This document shows positions 1-8,603 of a stretch of DNA of 35,925 nucleotides, piece after piece; the first letter of the stretch is position 1, and each line of letters begins with the position of its first letter. The notes under the pieces were generated by a model that was given only the letters and a program-made list of their open reading frames with translations, made no database searches and had not been told where the DNA came from. The position numbers and the translations under genes were made by a program. Source of the DNA: Blastocatellia bacterium (GTDB lineage Bacteria > Acidobacteriota > Blastocatellia > Pyrinomonadales > Pyrinomonadaceae); the NCBI GenBank assembly GCA_013697915.1, contig JACCVY010000062.1, positions 1-35,925 of the forward strand. Direction: 5' to 3'.

Positions 1-89
1 TGCGATTGAGCAAAAGCGGCACTCGCCATCGCAAGGACTAGCAAGGCGAGCAAACAAACTCGGACGATAAGTGGTTTAGGGGTACTCAT
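1..89 (-). CDS. Secreted protein, N-terminal fragment
   Basis: The minus strand carries an ATG at 89 preceded at good spacing by a GAGGAG ribosome binding site (about 95-101). The 29 visible codons encode a classical Sec signal peptide: a short basic N-terminus (Lys5, Arg10), a hydrophobic core of Leu, Val and Ala, and an Ala-Phe-Ala cleavage site before Gln28-Ser29. The gene runs off the left edge, so only the export signal can be described and the mature protein is unknown. The reading frame is too short to be noticed by ordinary length filters, but the combination of ribosome site and signal peptide makes it convincing. It is oriented like its neighbour at 310-1947 but separated from it by about 220 bp of apparently non-coding DNA. 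Confidence 0.75.
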   Translation of the reverse strand, partial: MSTPKPLIVRVCLLALLVLAMASAAFAQS

Positions 90-184
90 TTTTCTCCTCA
101 GTAAATAAGAATTTGGATTGAACGAAAGTCGCTTCCGGTACTGCGCGGCAAATAGTAGCAAACCTTCTAATTAATGGCGGCGCG

Positions 185-213
185 ATAGTAGTAGATGAGG
201 GGAAACAGATCAA
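185..213 (-). promoter_or_regulatory. Candidate sigma-70 promoter
   Basis: On the minus strand TTGATC (213-208) and TACTAT (190-185) are separated by 17 bp, each matching 4 of 6 consensus positions. It would start transcription about 90 nt before the secreted-protein start at 89. This is a sequence match only; the rest of 90-309 shows nothing else recognisable. Confidence 0.3.
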
Positions 214-309
214 GACACATTTCGATAAATTTGCGCTGAAATAGGTTTTCGCTTGCGCTGAAATGCGGTTTCTCGGTCCGCTAAAGCAACGCGAGGCGCA
301 CCTGAACAT

Positions 310-1947
310 CTACTGTCCCGCGGGCGTTCTGGCAGCAGGACGCCAGAACGAGGCGGAACCGCGGCCACCCAGCGCCTGCACGAGACTCATCACGCCCATG
401 TAACCAAAGCCAAAGAAGAACAGAAACAGAAAGGGCACGGTGCCCCACATGCGCATGCGAATGGCGTAAAGAATGGCGAGCAGGAAATAAATCGAGAAAC
501 TCAGCTCCAATAGCGGCAGCAGCCCGCGCTTACGTTTGTACTTCTTGCGTTTCCAGGTCTCGTCGGAGGTTTTCTCCACCTGGTATTTGGGGGTACGCAC
601 AAATTCACTCTTGATGCCCAACAGCGCCTCCAAAACGGCACGCGCATTGGAAAAAGCCAGACCGATGCCCAGCGCCATCACCAACGGCAGATGCAACAAA
701 CGCGGGGCGCGCTTCTCATCGAGATACCAAACGGCGGTGCCGTAAAAAAGAAACACGGAGATTGAAGAGAAAAAGAGCAGCGGCAAATCCAGGATCATCA
801 AGTGATAGAACGGTTGGTTGTAACGAACCAGCAGCAGTGGAAACTGAAGAAAACTCGCGACAATCATCAGCGGATAACTAATGTTGCCGGTTAGCCGGAA
901 AAACATTTCCAGGCGCACGCGCATCGGCAGCTTTGAACGCCAGATGCGCGGATAGAGCTTGATGCCCACCTGCATCACGCCCTTTGCCCAGCGACGTTGC
1001 TGCGCCTTGAACGCATTTATCTCAACCGGAATTTCGGCGGGCGCATCTTCATCCAGCAGGTAAACAAATTTCCAACCCATTAACTGCGCGCGAAAGCTCA
1101 GGTCGGTGTCTTCGGTGAGCGTATCGTGCTGCCAGCCGCCGCTCCTGGCGATTGCTTCGCGGCGCCAAATGCCGGCGGTGCCATTGAAGTTGAAAAATCC
1201 GCCAGTGCGATTGCGCGTGGTTTGTTCGACGACGAAATGTCCGTCCAGCATGATCGTTTGTAGTCTGGTCAACAGATTGTATTTCGCGTTGATGTGGGAC
1301 CAGCGCATTTGTGCGCAGCCAACCATGGGATCGGTAAAGAAGTCGACCAGCTTGCGCAGGCAGTCAGGATTGGGAACAAAATCCGCGTCAAAGATGGCCA
1401 ACAGCTCGCCCTTTGCGGTCTTCATTCCATTCTCAAGCGCGCCCGCTTTGAACCCGGTGCGGTCCAGACGATGGACGTATTCGATGTCGAAACCAAGCGC
1501 CTGATATTTTCCGATGGTCTCCTCTGCCAGTTTCACAGTTTCGTCGGTCGAGTCATCAAGCACCTGAATCTGAAGTTTTTCGCGCGGGTAGTCGATCTCG
1601 GTGATCGCTTTCACCAAACGCTGGATGACGTACATCTCGTTAAAGAGCGGCAGCTGGATCGTGATGACCGGTAATTCTGCTTCGCTGAACTTGCGCAGCG
1701 GTTGCGGCACGAATTTGCGATAGCGCCAAAAGTCGATCACCTGCTTGATACGATAGCCGCCATAGACCGCCAACAAACCGAGGATTGCGAAGTACAGGCT
1801 CAGAATGATCCAATCAAAACTGTCGAGTTGATAAAGCGGACTGATGTTGCCCCAGGTCTTGTTAACCAGGTCCTGAAAATAACGTTCGAAAAGCTGATTG
1901 GGAGTGGGACCGAACGGTGGAGTCGTGTCTTGGAAAATCAAAGCCAT
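310..1947 (-). CDS. GT2 family membrane glycosyltransferase (cellulose/mannan synthase-like)
   Basis: A processive-type family 2 glycosyltransferase of 545 aa that would polymerise or transfer sugars from a nucleotide-sugar at the cytoplasmic face of the inner membrane. A membrane segment lies near residues 46-66, the catalytic domain follows with DDST (131-134), the metal-binding DAD (187-189), TEDTD (278-282, containing the catalytic base) and QQRRW (316-320, the QxxRW motif), and several hydrophobic helices follow (about 355-375, 385-408, 418-435, 480-525). This is the layout of cellulose synthase and of plant CslA/mannan synthase-like proteins. No PilZ domain or synthase operon partner is visible, so the product is unknown. 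The in-frame TTG at 1962 abuts a purine-rich AAGGA and leaves no spacing, so the ATG at 1947 is preferred. The basic stretch around residues 465-474 is probably a cytoplasmic loop. Confidence 0.85.
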   Translation of the reverse strand: MALIFQDTTPPFGPTPNQLFERYFQDLVNKTWGNISPLYQLDSFDWIILSLYFAILGLLAVYGGYRIKQVIDFWRYRKFVPQPLRKFSEAELPVITIQLPLFNEMYVIQRLVKAITEIDYPREKLQIQVLDDSTDETVKLAEETIGKYQALGFDIEYVHRLDRTGFKAGALENGMKTAKGELLAIFDADFVPNPDCLRKLVDFFTDPMVGCAQMRWSHINAKYNLLTRLQTIMLDGHFVVEQTTRNRTGGFFNFNGTAGIWRREAIARSGGWQHDTLTEDTDLSFRAQLMGWKFVYLLDEDAPAEIPVEINAFKAQQRRWAKGVMQVGIKLYPRIWRSKLPMRVRLEMFFRLTGNISYPLMIVASFLQFPLLLVRYNQPFYHLMILDLPLLFFSSISVFLFYGTAVWYLDEKRAPRLLHLPLVMALGIGLAFSNARAVLEALLGIKSEFVRTPKYQVEKTSDETWKRKKYKRKRGLLPLLELSFSIYFLLAILYAIRMRMWGTVPFLFLFFFGFGYMGVMSLVQALGGRGSASFWRPAARTPAGQ

Positions 1948-2053
1948 AAAATAACTACGCAATCCTTAAATCCAAAAGCGCCGCCTGACAAATGCCCGGA
2001 CGGCGCGCGAAGATTCTATACTGAAGCAGGTCTAACTAGGAAACACGAAACTC

Positions 2054-2122
2054 GACAGGATTAACAAGAGGAACAGGAAATTGGGGATTGCTCTGTATCT
2101 TGTCTATCGTGTTAATCCTGTC
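2054..2122. repeat. 13-bp perfect inverted repeat
   Basis: GACAGGATTAACA (2054-2066) is repeated as its exact complement TGTTAATCCTGTC (2110-2122) with a 43-bp spacer. It lies just downstream of the DUF2085 gene end (minus strand), where it could fold in the transcript, but there is no T-run typical of an intrinsic terminator. Confidence 0.6.
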
Positions 2123-2153
2123 CTTAATCGCGCAACACGATGGCTGGGCCGCA

Positions 2154-2765
2154 TCAGATGCGACGGTGCGGGGCACTGTAATCACTGGGTGCAACACTCG
2201 AGCCAGCAGGCAAAACATCGGGAAAGGCTGAAACGGGTTCGATCGCACGTTGCGGCTTGCGACCCGTCAGGCGCAAGCCTAAATCTATCAGGCCCGGCAT
2301 CACGTAAAAGACAGCGACCGCGCCCAGCAACGCTCCGGTGATGAAGCGGGATGAATGTGTGTTATCCCAAATCCCAAAAACTCCGAGCGCATAATCTATC
2401 GCCAGTGGAGCTGCCGCGATGAATAGCCATTTTCTTGGTGGCGCATCTGTTTTCTTTAATGAACGAACCAGCGGATAGGCGATGGTCGCGAGCGTAAAGC
2501 CTGCATAGAGACCAAAGCAGCGTGCGCAAACTGCAAAGGGATGTCCGGCAATGAAGAATGACCGTTCCGGAATCTGATGGCAGACAAGACTAAACGCGCG
2601 ATAGATCGGAAGCGCCCACACGAGATGCCCTGAGCTTAAAGCCAGGGGCGCGGCAATAATCGCTGCGCTGATCGCCACTGAGCCCAGCGCAATGATCAAC
2701 CAGACCGCGAGCTGACGGCGAATAGAAGCGCGCTGCGGAATGTAATTGTCTGGCGAAGCGTACAT
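2154..2765 (-). CDS. DUF2085 family membrane protein
   Basis: A 203-aa integral membrane protein with the DUF2085 signature: a Cys-His-Gln stretch in CHQIPERSFF (62-71), then Cys80 and Cys83 in VCARCFGLY after the first two hydrophobic segments. Membrane helices are visible at about 21-42, 48-62, 80-100, 112-130 and 140-160. The conserved Cys/His set suggests metal or redox chemistry, but the biochemical role of the family is not established. The ATG at 2765 lies right beside a heptad repeat array, and no clear ribosome binding site is visible. The C-terminal 40 residues are Pro/Ser/Ala rich and outside the conserved domain. It is unrelated in obvious function to either neighbour, so no operon role is proposed. 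Confidence 0.8.
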   Translation of the reverse strand: MYASPDNYIPQRASIRRQLAVWLIIALGSVAISAAIIAAPLALSSGHLVWALPIYRAFSLVCHQIPERSFFIAGHPFAVCARCFGLYAGFTLATIAYPLVRSLKKTDAPPRKWLFIAAAPLAIDYALGVFGIWDNTHSSRFITGALLGAVAVFYVMPGLIDLGLRLTGRKPQRAIEPVSAFPDVLPAGSSVAPSDYSAPHRRI

Positions 2766-2781
2766 GTTAAAAACGGGTTTT

Positions 2782-2891
2782 GGTCTTTGGGCTTTGGGCT
2801 TTGGGCTTTGGGCTTTGATTAGGGACTTTCAACCAGCGCTTGCTGTCTGGCGCTTTTACGAAGACCAAAAGCCCAAGACCAAAGACCAAGG
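2782..2891. repeat. Heptad repeat palindrome (GGGCTTT type)
   Basis: Five tandem heptamers at 2782-2816 (one GGTCTTT then four GGGCTTT) are followed after about 45 bp by a degenerate complementary arm at 2861-2891 built of GACCAAA/GCCCAAG units. The arms can pair, giving a stem of roughly 30 bp. It fills the spacer between the DUF2085 gene start and the end of the fructose-bisphosphatase gene. Confidence 0.85.
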
Positions 2892-2893
2892 TG

Positions 2894-3943
2894 TTAAAAT
2901 CGAATGACCGTATCCGGCCCACCCTCAATGTGCAGCGTGTCCACGAAGCGAATGTGGCGCGACTCTGTAGTCATGACCACCGAGTGCGTTCGTTTGCCGG
3001 CACCGAAGAATCTGACCCCTTTTAGTAGTGCGCCATCAGTGACTCCGGTTGCGGCAAAAATAATTTTGCGGCCGGGAGCGAGATCGTTTGTGTCGTAGAT
3101 CTTGTCGGCGTCTGTGATGCCCATCGACTGCAAACGTTCCAGGACCTGCTCCTTGGGTGGCACTTTATCTCTGTCAACGCCGAGACGTTCGGGATCGAAA
3201 ACAAGTCGCGCTTGTATTTCACCGTTAAGGCATTTCATCGCCGCCGCAGTAATTACTCCTTCCGGCGCGCCGCCAATTCCCACCAGCGCGTGTATGTTGG
3301 TTCCCGCAACTGCCGCCGAGATTCCCGCGGAAAGATCGCCGTCGCCAATCAAACGTATGCGCGCGCCGGCTTCACGCACATCCGTAATCAGTTTTTGATG
3401 GCGTGTACGATCGAGAACTATCACCGTCAAGTCTTCCACATCACGACCGAGGCGCCGAGCAATATTCTTGAGGTTATCTTTGACGGGCGCATCGAGATCC
3501 ACCACGCCGCGCGATGACGGCCCCACTACAATCTTGTCCATGTAGAGATCCGGCGCATTTAGAAGTCCGCCGCGTTCAGCAGCTGCCAGCACGGCGATGG
3601 CGTTGTTGGCGCCTAACGCGCAGAGATTTGTTCCTTCAAGCGGATCGACTGCGATATCTACCTGCGGGCAGGATTCAGCCAGGTCCTCGCTAACGCCATA
3701 GCCACCGCCGACTTCTTCACCGATGTAAAGCATGGGCGCTTCATCGCGTTCGCCCTCGCCAATTACAATTCGGCCACGCATCGGCACTGTATCCATCACC
3801 TCGCGCATTGCCTCGACCGCAACGTGGTCGGAATACTTGCGGTCGCCCTGGCCCATCGTGCGCGCCGCGGCAATTGCCGCTGCTTCACAAACGCGCAAGA
3901 AATCCAGAGACAGCTCGCGCTCTGTCTTTAATTCGTGGACCAT
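2894..3943 (-). CDS. glpX: Fructose-1,6-bisphosphatase class II
   Basis: GlpX-type fructose-1,6-bisphosphatase (EC 3.1.3.11), which hydrolyses fructose 1,6-bisphosphate to fructose 6-phosphate in gluconeogenesis, in the cytoplasm with a divalent metal. The 349 aa match the usual family length. Signature elements are [11 protein letters not shown] (62-72), the metal and phosphate binding DPLEGTN (100-106), and GIGGAPEG (222-229). The ATG at 3943 has an AGGAG element about 10 nt upstream. It is divergent from the PEP synthase gene at 4356, so the two gluconeogenic enzymes share a 412-bp spacer containing palindromes. In some bacteria this family also hydrolyses sedoheptulose 1,7-bisphosphate; the sequence does not decide that. 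The stop lies 3 bp from the heptad repeat array. Confidence 0.95.
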   Translation of the reverse strand: MVHELKTERELSLDFLRVCEAAAIAAARTMGQGDRKYSDHVAVEAMREVMDTVPMRGRIVIGEGERDEAPMLYIGEEVGGGYGVSEDLAESCPQVDIAVDPLEGTNLCALGANNAIAVLAAAERGGLLNAPDLYMDKIVVGPSSRGVVDLDAPVKDNLKNIARRLGRDVEDLTVIVLDRTRHQKLITDVREAGARIRLIGDGDLSAGISAAVAGTNIHALVGIGGAPEGVITAAAMKCLNGEIQARLVFDPERLGVDRDKVPPKEQVLERLQSMGITDADKIYDTNDLAPGRKIIFAATGVTDGALLKGVRFFGAGKRTHSVVMTTESRHIRFVDTLHIEGGPDTVIRF

Positions 3944-4355
3944 CTCTCAGTTCTCCTGAATCCGAAATTTGGCTGCTAACCGCCTCGATTACCAACGCCA
4001 GCAGATGAAGAAGTGCGCGCTCATACTAGCAGAGCACACAGAGATTTTGTAGCTAATGGCGCGTTGGTAGTGACGCAGTTTGAGCTCAACCGCCCTTCTC
4101 ATTAGCACTGTGGCTTTACCCCGTTGATTAGTGATCAGCCTCGGCCGGGAAACCGTTTAAACGGTTCTTGTTTGTGTCAGGCACCAGCGTCCCCGCGCTG
4201 ACCAACGTTGCTAATGAGAAACAAACTGCATCAGCATTTCGAGGTTTCACAGTTCACTCTGCCGGCAAAATCATCGACGGATTTACATGCATTCAGCTAC
4301 ACTCATTGCGACAGGATGCGGTGATGTTCAGCAGTTTTGGGGGCGACGAAACGCT
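3944..4355. other. Divergent spacer between glpX and ppsA, with palindromes
   Basis: This 412-bp stretch has no convincing gene. It contains a 12-bp perfect inverted repeat, TTCTCATTAGCA (4096-4107) and TGCTAATGAGAA (4209-4220), enclosing a perfect 16-bp palindrome AACCGTTTAAACGGTT (4151-4166). The promoters of both flanking genes should lie here, but no convincing -35/-10 pair was picked out. Confidence 0.6.
4096..4220. repeat. Nested palindromic element upstream of ppsA
   Basis: Outer 12-bp inverted arms at 4096-4107 and 4209-4220 flank an inner self-complementary 16-mer at 4151-4166. The total length of 125 bp, with terminal inverted repeats and no coding capacity, fits a small non-autonomous mobile element or a regulatory palindrome. 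No target-site duplication was identified. Confidence 0.55.
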
Positions 4356-6851
4356 ATGCAAAAACCGAATGCACTGGTGCTCGACCTGAGTGAAGTGGGC
4401 GCCGGCGATGTGCAACTCGTCGGTGGCAAGTGTGCCAGCCTCGGCGAACTTTTCCGTGCTCTGTTACCGCGCGGCGTGCGTGCGGTTGATGGCTTTGCCA
4501 CCACCAGCGAGTCCTACCGGCTCCTCCTGCAAACAAACGGTCTCGGCAAACAACTGCGCGAATTGATGAGTGATCTGGATCACAACGACATTCGCGCGTT
4601 GAATAACGCCGGACGAGAAGCTCGCGCTTTGATGCTGGACACACCGTTGCCGGCGGAAGTGCACGAAGCGATCCTTGACGGCTATCGCCGGCTCTGCGAA
4701 CGATTGGGACGCACACCTGAAGTAGCAGTTCGTTCCTCGGCCACTGCTGAAGACCTACCGGACGCTTCGTTCGCCGGACAACAAGACACCATTCTAAACG
4801 TGCGCGGCGAAACTCATCTCATCGAAGCGTGCCATCGCTGTTTTGCTTCCCTCTGGACTGACCGTGCAATTTCGTATCGCGCTGCGCGTGGTTACGATCA
4901 CTTTGAAGTTGCGCTTTCCATTGGCGTGCAACCGATGGTGCGTTCCGATCAGGCGTGCTCCGGCGTCATGTTCACGCTCGATACTGAATCCGGTTTTCGC
5001 GACGTGGTTGTAATCAACGGCGCCTGGGGACTGGGCGAAGCAATCGTGCAGGGCATGGCCACGCCCGACGAGTGGGTCGTGTTCAAGCCTACCTTGAAAA
5101 CAGGTGCGCGCCCGATTGTCAGCCGCCGGCTCGGCGGCAAAGAAGTGAAAATGGTTTACGGTCTGGATGGCAAGGGCACGCGCACGCGTGAAGTTGTAGA
5201 GGCACAACGTGGCAGGTTTGTACTCGGCGATTATGAAGTGCTGGAGCTGGCGCGTTGGGCTTGCTTGATTGAGGACCACTACTCCGCGCTTGCCGGTCAC
5301 TCAACCCCGATGGACATCGAATGGGCCAAGGACGGGCAAACCGGCGAGTTGTTTATTCTTCAGGCAAGACCGGAAACGGTTCACGCCAGCAATCGCGAAA
5401 ACTATATCGAGACTTACCGGCTCACCGGCGAGCATGGCGCGCCGCTGGTGAGCGGCATTGCAGTCGGCGAAAAAGTTAGCCACGGTCGCGTGCATGTGCT
5501 CGCTGATCCGGACCATCTGACTGAATTCAAAGCCGGTGATGTGCTGGTGACCTCCATGACTGATCCGGCGTGGGAACCGATTATGAAACGGGCTGCGGCT
5601 ATTGTCACAGACCGCGGCGGCCGGACTTGTCACAGCGCAATCATCAGCCGCGAGTTGGGACTGCCTTGCATTGTGGGCACTGGCAACGCCACCCAGTTAT
5701 TGCAAAGCGGCATGGATGTAACCGTGTCGTGCTCGGAAGGAGCGCACGGCAACATCTACGAAGGTTTGATTGAGTTTGCAGTTGATCGCCGCGTTGTTGG
5801 CGATGAGCAAAGGCCGCGCACGCAGGTGATGATGAATGTCGGCGATCCGGATCATGCTTTTGCGGTCGCTTCATTGCCAAATGACGGCGTCGGTCTGGCT
5901 CGTCTCGAATTCATTATCAACAACCACATCGGCATTCATCCGATGGCGCTGGTGCGCTATCCCAATCTGGACAACACGAACGTCGTTAAGGAAATCGAAC
6001 GCCGCATCGGCGAAGAAGATCCACGCGAGTTCTTTGTGCGCCGCCTGTCTGAAGGTATTGCTCGCATCGCAGCGGCGTTTTATCCCAAGCCGGTGATTGT
6101 CAGAATGTCTGACTTCAAATCAAACGAATACGCCATGCTGATCGGTGGCCAGGAATTTGAACCGACCGAAGAAAATCCCATGCTCGGCTTTAGAGGCGCC
6201 TCGCGTTACTACGACGATCGTTACCGGGAAGGATTTGAACTTGAGTGCCAGGCGATGCAGCGCGTGCGCGACGACATGGGCCTGGTAAATGTTCTGGCCA
6301 TGATTCCCTTCTGTCGGACGGTGGCTGAAGCTGAGCGAGTTGTGGCCCTGATGGCTGACTTTGGTTTGCAACAAGGCGAGCACGGACTCGAGATTTATGC
6401 CATGTGCGAATTGCCGGCGAACGTTATCTACGCCGACGAATTCCTGCGAGTGTTTGATGGCTACTCGATTGGCTCAAACGATCTGACGCAACTCACGCTC
6501 GGTCTGGATCGCGACTCAGAAATGGTCGCGCATCTTTTTGACGAACGCGACGGCGCCGTCGAGCGCATGGTGACGCTCGCCATTGAAGCCGCGCATCGAG
6601 CCGGAAAGAAGATTGGAATTTGCGGGCAGGCGCCTTCGGATTACCCCGAATTTGCGCGTTTTCTCGTCGAGAAAGGCATCACCTCGATCTCGCTGAACCC
6701 GGACACCGTTTTGCAAACTACTCATATGATTCTCGAAGTTGAAACAGAACTTGCGTCACAGAAACCCGTGAAGACAACCCAGCCGCGAGTACGCGCAGAT
6801 CGCAATACCCTTAATATTGCACCGGCATTCAGCGGGACAATTGTTGAATAA
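4356..6851 (+). CDS. ppsA: Phosphoenolpyruvate synthase
   Basis: Pyruvate, water dikinase (EC 2.7.9.2), which makes PEP, AMP and phosphate from pyruvate and ATP, the entry step of gluconeogenesis from three-carbon acids. The 831 aa hold the N-terminal ATP-grasp domain (VGGKCASLGE near residue 25, AVRSSATAEDLPDASFAGQQ near 125), the swivelling phosphohistidine domain with the catalytic His426 in GGRTCHSAI, and the C-terminal PEP-binding barrel (NEYAMLIGG, ENPMLGFRG, SIGSNDLTQLTLGLDRD, GICGQAPSD). An upstream in-frame ATG at 4287 would add 23 residues unlike the family N-terminus, so 4356 is chosen; neither has a strong ribosome binding site. A tail of about 30 residues follows the conserved end. 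The response regulator gene starts 27 bp downstream, implying co-transcription. Confidence 0.95.
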   Translation: MQKPNALVLDLSEVGAGDVQLVGGKCASLGELFRALLPRGVRAVDGFATTSESYRLLLQTNGLGKQLRELMSDLDHNDIRALNNAGREARALMLDTPLPAEVHEAILDGYRRLCERLGRTPEVAVRSSATAEDLPDASFAGQQDTILNVRGETHLIEACHRCFASLWTDRAISYRAARGYDHFEVALSIGVQPMVRSDQACSGVMFTLDTESGFRDVVVINGAWGLGEAIVQGMATPDEWVVFKPTLKTGARPIVSRRLGGKEVKMVYGLDGKGTRTREVVEAQRGRFVLGDYEVLELARWACLIEDHYSALAGHSTPMDIEWAKDGQTGELFILQARPETVHASNRENYIETYRLTGEHGAPLVSGIAVGEKVSHGRVHVLADPDHLTEFKAGDVLVTSMTDPAWEPIMKRAAAIVTDRGGRTCHSAIISRELGLPCIVGTGNATQLLQSGMDVTVSCSEGAHGNIYEGLIEFAVDRRVVGDEQRPRTQVMMNVGDPDHAFAVASLPNDGVGLARLEFIINNHIGIHPMALVRYPNLDNTNVVKEIERRIGEEDPREFFVRRLSEGIARIAAAFYPKPVIVRMSDFKSNEYAMLIGGQEFEPTEENPMLGFRGASRYYDDRYREGFELECQAMQRVRDDMGLVNVLAMIPFCRTVAEAERVVALMADFGLQQGEHGLEIYAMCELPANVIYADEFLRVFDGYSIGSNDLTQLTLGLDRDSEMVAHLFDERDGAVERMVTLAIEAAHRAGKKIGICGQAPSDYPEFARFLVEKGITSISLNPDTVLQTTHMILEVETELASQKPVKTTQPRVRADRNTLNIAPAFSGTIVE

Positions 6852-6878
6852 TCCTAAGCCGCACCCAGGAGAAGTTGA

Positions 6879-7325
6879 ATGGCCACCTTACTCATCGTCG
6901 ACGATGACTCCCTCATTCGCGACACGCTTCACGAACTCTTTTCCGACAAACACGAATGCCACGCGGCGGATCGCGCCGAACAAGCGCTCGCTTATCTTGA
7001 CGTCGAAACTTACGATGTTGTCCTGACTGACATCGCCATGCCGGAACTCAGCGGTCGCGAATTGCTGAAGCAGATCCAGGTTAACCATCCCGCGACTCCG
7101 GTAATTGTCATTTCCGGTTTGTCTAATGAAGAAGCCGCAAAAGCGCTCTTGGACATTGGCGCGTTCGCCTATTTCGCGAAGCCATTCAAGCTTGAGGACA
7201 TTGAGGAAGCAGTCGCGCGCGCCATCGCGCGTCATCAGGAGTTAGCCGCGAAAGATCAAAGTGCAGACGAGGTCGAAGACTTGCAACCCGCCGAGACCCT
7301 AACTGGTCGCCCTAAAACAAACTAA
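6879..7325 (+). CDS. Stand-alone receiver-domain response regulator
   Basis: A CheY-like single-domain response regulator of 148 aa. The acidic pocket residues are in VDDD (7-10), the phosphoacceptor is Asp51 in LTDIAMPE, the conserved Ser/Thr lies in VISGLS (about 85-90) and the conserved Lys in YFAKPF (about 106-111). No output domain follows; the last 25 residues are acidic and polar (VEDLQPAETLTG), so it must act by protein contact or relay. A good AGGAG site stands 8 nt before the ATG. It begins 27 bp after the PEP synthase stop and is probably in the same transcript, which hints at phosphorelay control linked to carbon metabolism; no histidine kinase is present in the window. Confidence 0.9.
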   Translation: MATLLIVDDDSLIRDTLHELFSDKHECHAADRAEQALAYLDVETYDVVLTDIAMPELSGRELLKQIQVNHPATPVIVISGLSNEEAAKALLDIGAFAYFAKPFKLEDIEEAVARAIARHQELAAKDQSADEVEDLQPAETLTGRPKTN

Positions 7326-7359
7326 GAAAGAGGCCGCTAACCAGACGTCTCAAATACAT

Positions 7360-7388
7360 TTGACTTGTTTGCCACCTTGGCGTAGAAC
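7360..7388 (+). promoter_or_regulatory. Candidate sigma-70 promoter for the methyltransferase gene
   Basis: TTGACT (7360-7365) and TAGAAC (7383-7388) are separated by 17 bp, matching 5 and 4 of 6 consensus positions. A start near 7395 would give a leader of about 50 nt before the ATG at 7446. Confidence 0.4.
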
Positions 7389-7445
7389 TTCGCCGATCAT
7401 TGCCCCAATTCCAAATCGATTTTTGTTTAATTGAAGGAGGCTCTT

Positions 7446-8519
7446 ATGTCTGCTATTCAACCTGCACCGATCAATGAAGACAAGATGAACGCATTTCTAG
7501 GTAAAGTGGTGGGAGATTTTGGCGCCGCGCTGAGTTCTTCTCTGGCTTACATCGGCCAAAAGCTTGGCCTTTACAAAGCGCTGGCGCAAACAGGCTCAGT
7601 CACGCCGGAGGAGTTGGCGCAGCAAACTTCAACCAATGAACGATACATTCGCGAGTGGCTTATAAATCAGGCAGCCAGTGGCTATGTTGACTACGATCCA
7701 GCTAGTGGTCGCTATTCACTATCTCCGGAACAGGCGATGGCACTAACTGACGAGAGCAGTCCGTTCTACGTGGGCGGCGGCTTTTATGTAATTAAAGCAA
7801 TGACCCATGCTGTTTCGCGCATTGAAGAGTCATTCAAGAATGGCGGCGGCATGCTCTGGGGCGAACATGATCCGGATCTTTTTGTAGGCACTGAGCGTTT
7901 CTTTCGTCCGGGTTACGCCGCACATTTGATTGCCTCATGGATTCCTTCGCTTACCGGCACTGAAGAAAAACTAAAAGCCGGCGGGAAAGTTGCCGACATC
8001 GGCTGCGGACATGGTTCTTCGACTGTCATCATGGCCCAGGCTTATCCGAAGTCACGCTTCTGGGGTTTCGATAATCACGGCAAGTCGATCGAGACAGCAC
8101 GGCAACGCGCTAAGGAGGCGAACGTTTCGGATCGAGTTACTTTCGAAGTAGCCAACGCGAGCGATTTTCCAGATCAGCAATTTGACCTGATTGCATTCTT
8201 TGATTGTTTGCACGACATGGGCGATCCCGTGGGCGCCGCAAAGCGCGCCTATCAAACGCTTTCACCAACCGGCAGCGCTATGATCGTTGAGCCAATGGCC
8301 GGCAACACAGTTGAGGAAAATTTCAACATTATCGGCCGAACCTTTTCCGGCGCGTCGACGCTCTGCTGTACTGCAAACTCGATGGCACTAGGTGGACCAG
8401 CCCTGGGAGCGGTCGCACCGGAATCAGCTATTCGAGAAGCCGTAATGGCCGGAGGTTTCACCGAGTTTCGTCGCGCTACCGAAACGCCTTTCAATCGCAT
8501 CTTCGAAGCACGGAAGTAG
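7446..8519 (+). CDS. SAM-dependent methyltransferase with N-terminal winged helix
   Basis: A class I methyltransferase of 357 aa. The N-terminal third (about 30-105) looks like the winged-helix dimerisation region of O-methyltransferase-like and Rv2258c-like proteins (LYKALAQTGSVTPEELAQ, NERYIREWL). The SAM-binding motif I is ADIGCGHGSS around residues 183-192, followed by a GFDNH acidic loop and a motif IV-like FDLIAFFDCLHDMGDP. The substrate is unknown; the same architecture occurs in small-molecule methyltransferases and in regulator-like proteins. The start is decided by a perfect GAAGGAGG site at 7433-7440, 5 nt before the ATG at 7446; the TTG at 7431 lies upstream of it. A promoter candidate precedes the gene and an intrinsic terminator follows, so it is probably monocistronic. 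Confidence 0.85.
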   Translation: MSAIQPAPINEDKMNAFLGKVVGDFGAALSSSLAYIGQKLGLYKALAQTGSVTPEELAQQTSTNERYIREWLINQAASGYVDYDPASGRYSLSPEQAMALTDESSPFYVGGGFYVIKAMTHAVSRIEESFKNGGGMLWGEHDPDLFVGTERFFRPGYAAHLIASWIPSLTGTEEKLKAGGKVADIGCGHGSSTVIMAQAYPKSRFWGFDNHGKSIETARQRAKEANVSDRVTFEVANASDFPDQQFDLIAFFDCLHDMGDPVGAAKRAYQTLSPTGSAMIVEPMAGNTVEENFNIIGRTFSGASTLCCTANSMALGGPALGAVAPESAIREAVMAGGFTEFRRATETPFNRIFEARK

Positions 8520-8548
8520 TCTCTTAAACTCGCAGTTAAATCATAATG

Positions 8549-8585
8549 AAAGAGCGCCGCGGGACAGCTCCTGGGCGCTCTTTTC
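8549..8585 (+). terminator. Intrinsic terminator after the methyltransferase gene
   Basis: AAAGAGCGCC (8549-8558) pairs with GGCGCTCTTT (8574-8583) around a 15-nt loop and is followed by TTTTC. On the opposite strand the stem also ends in Ts, so it may serve the converging hydrolase gene as well. Confidence 0.85.
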
Positions 8586-8603
8586 GCAAAACACCGGACA
8601 TCA

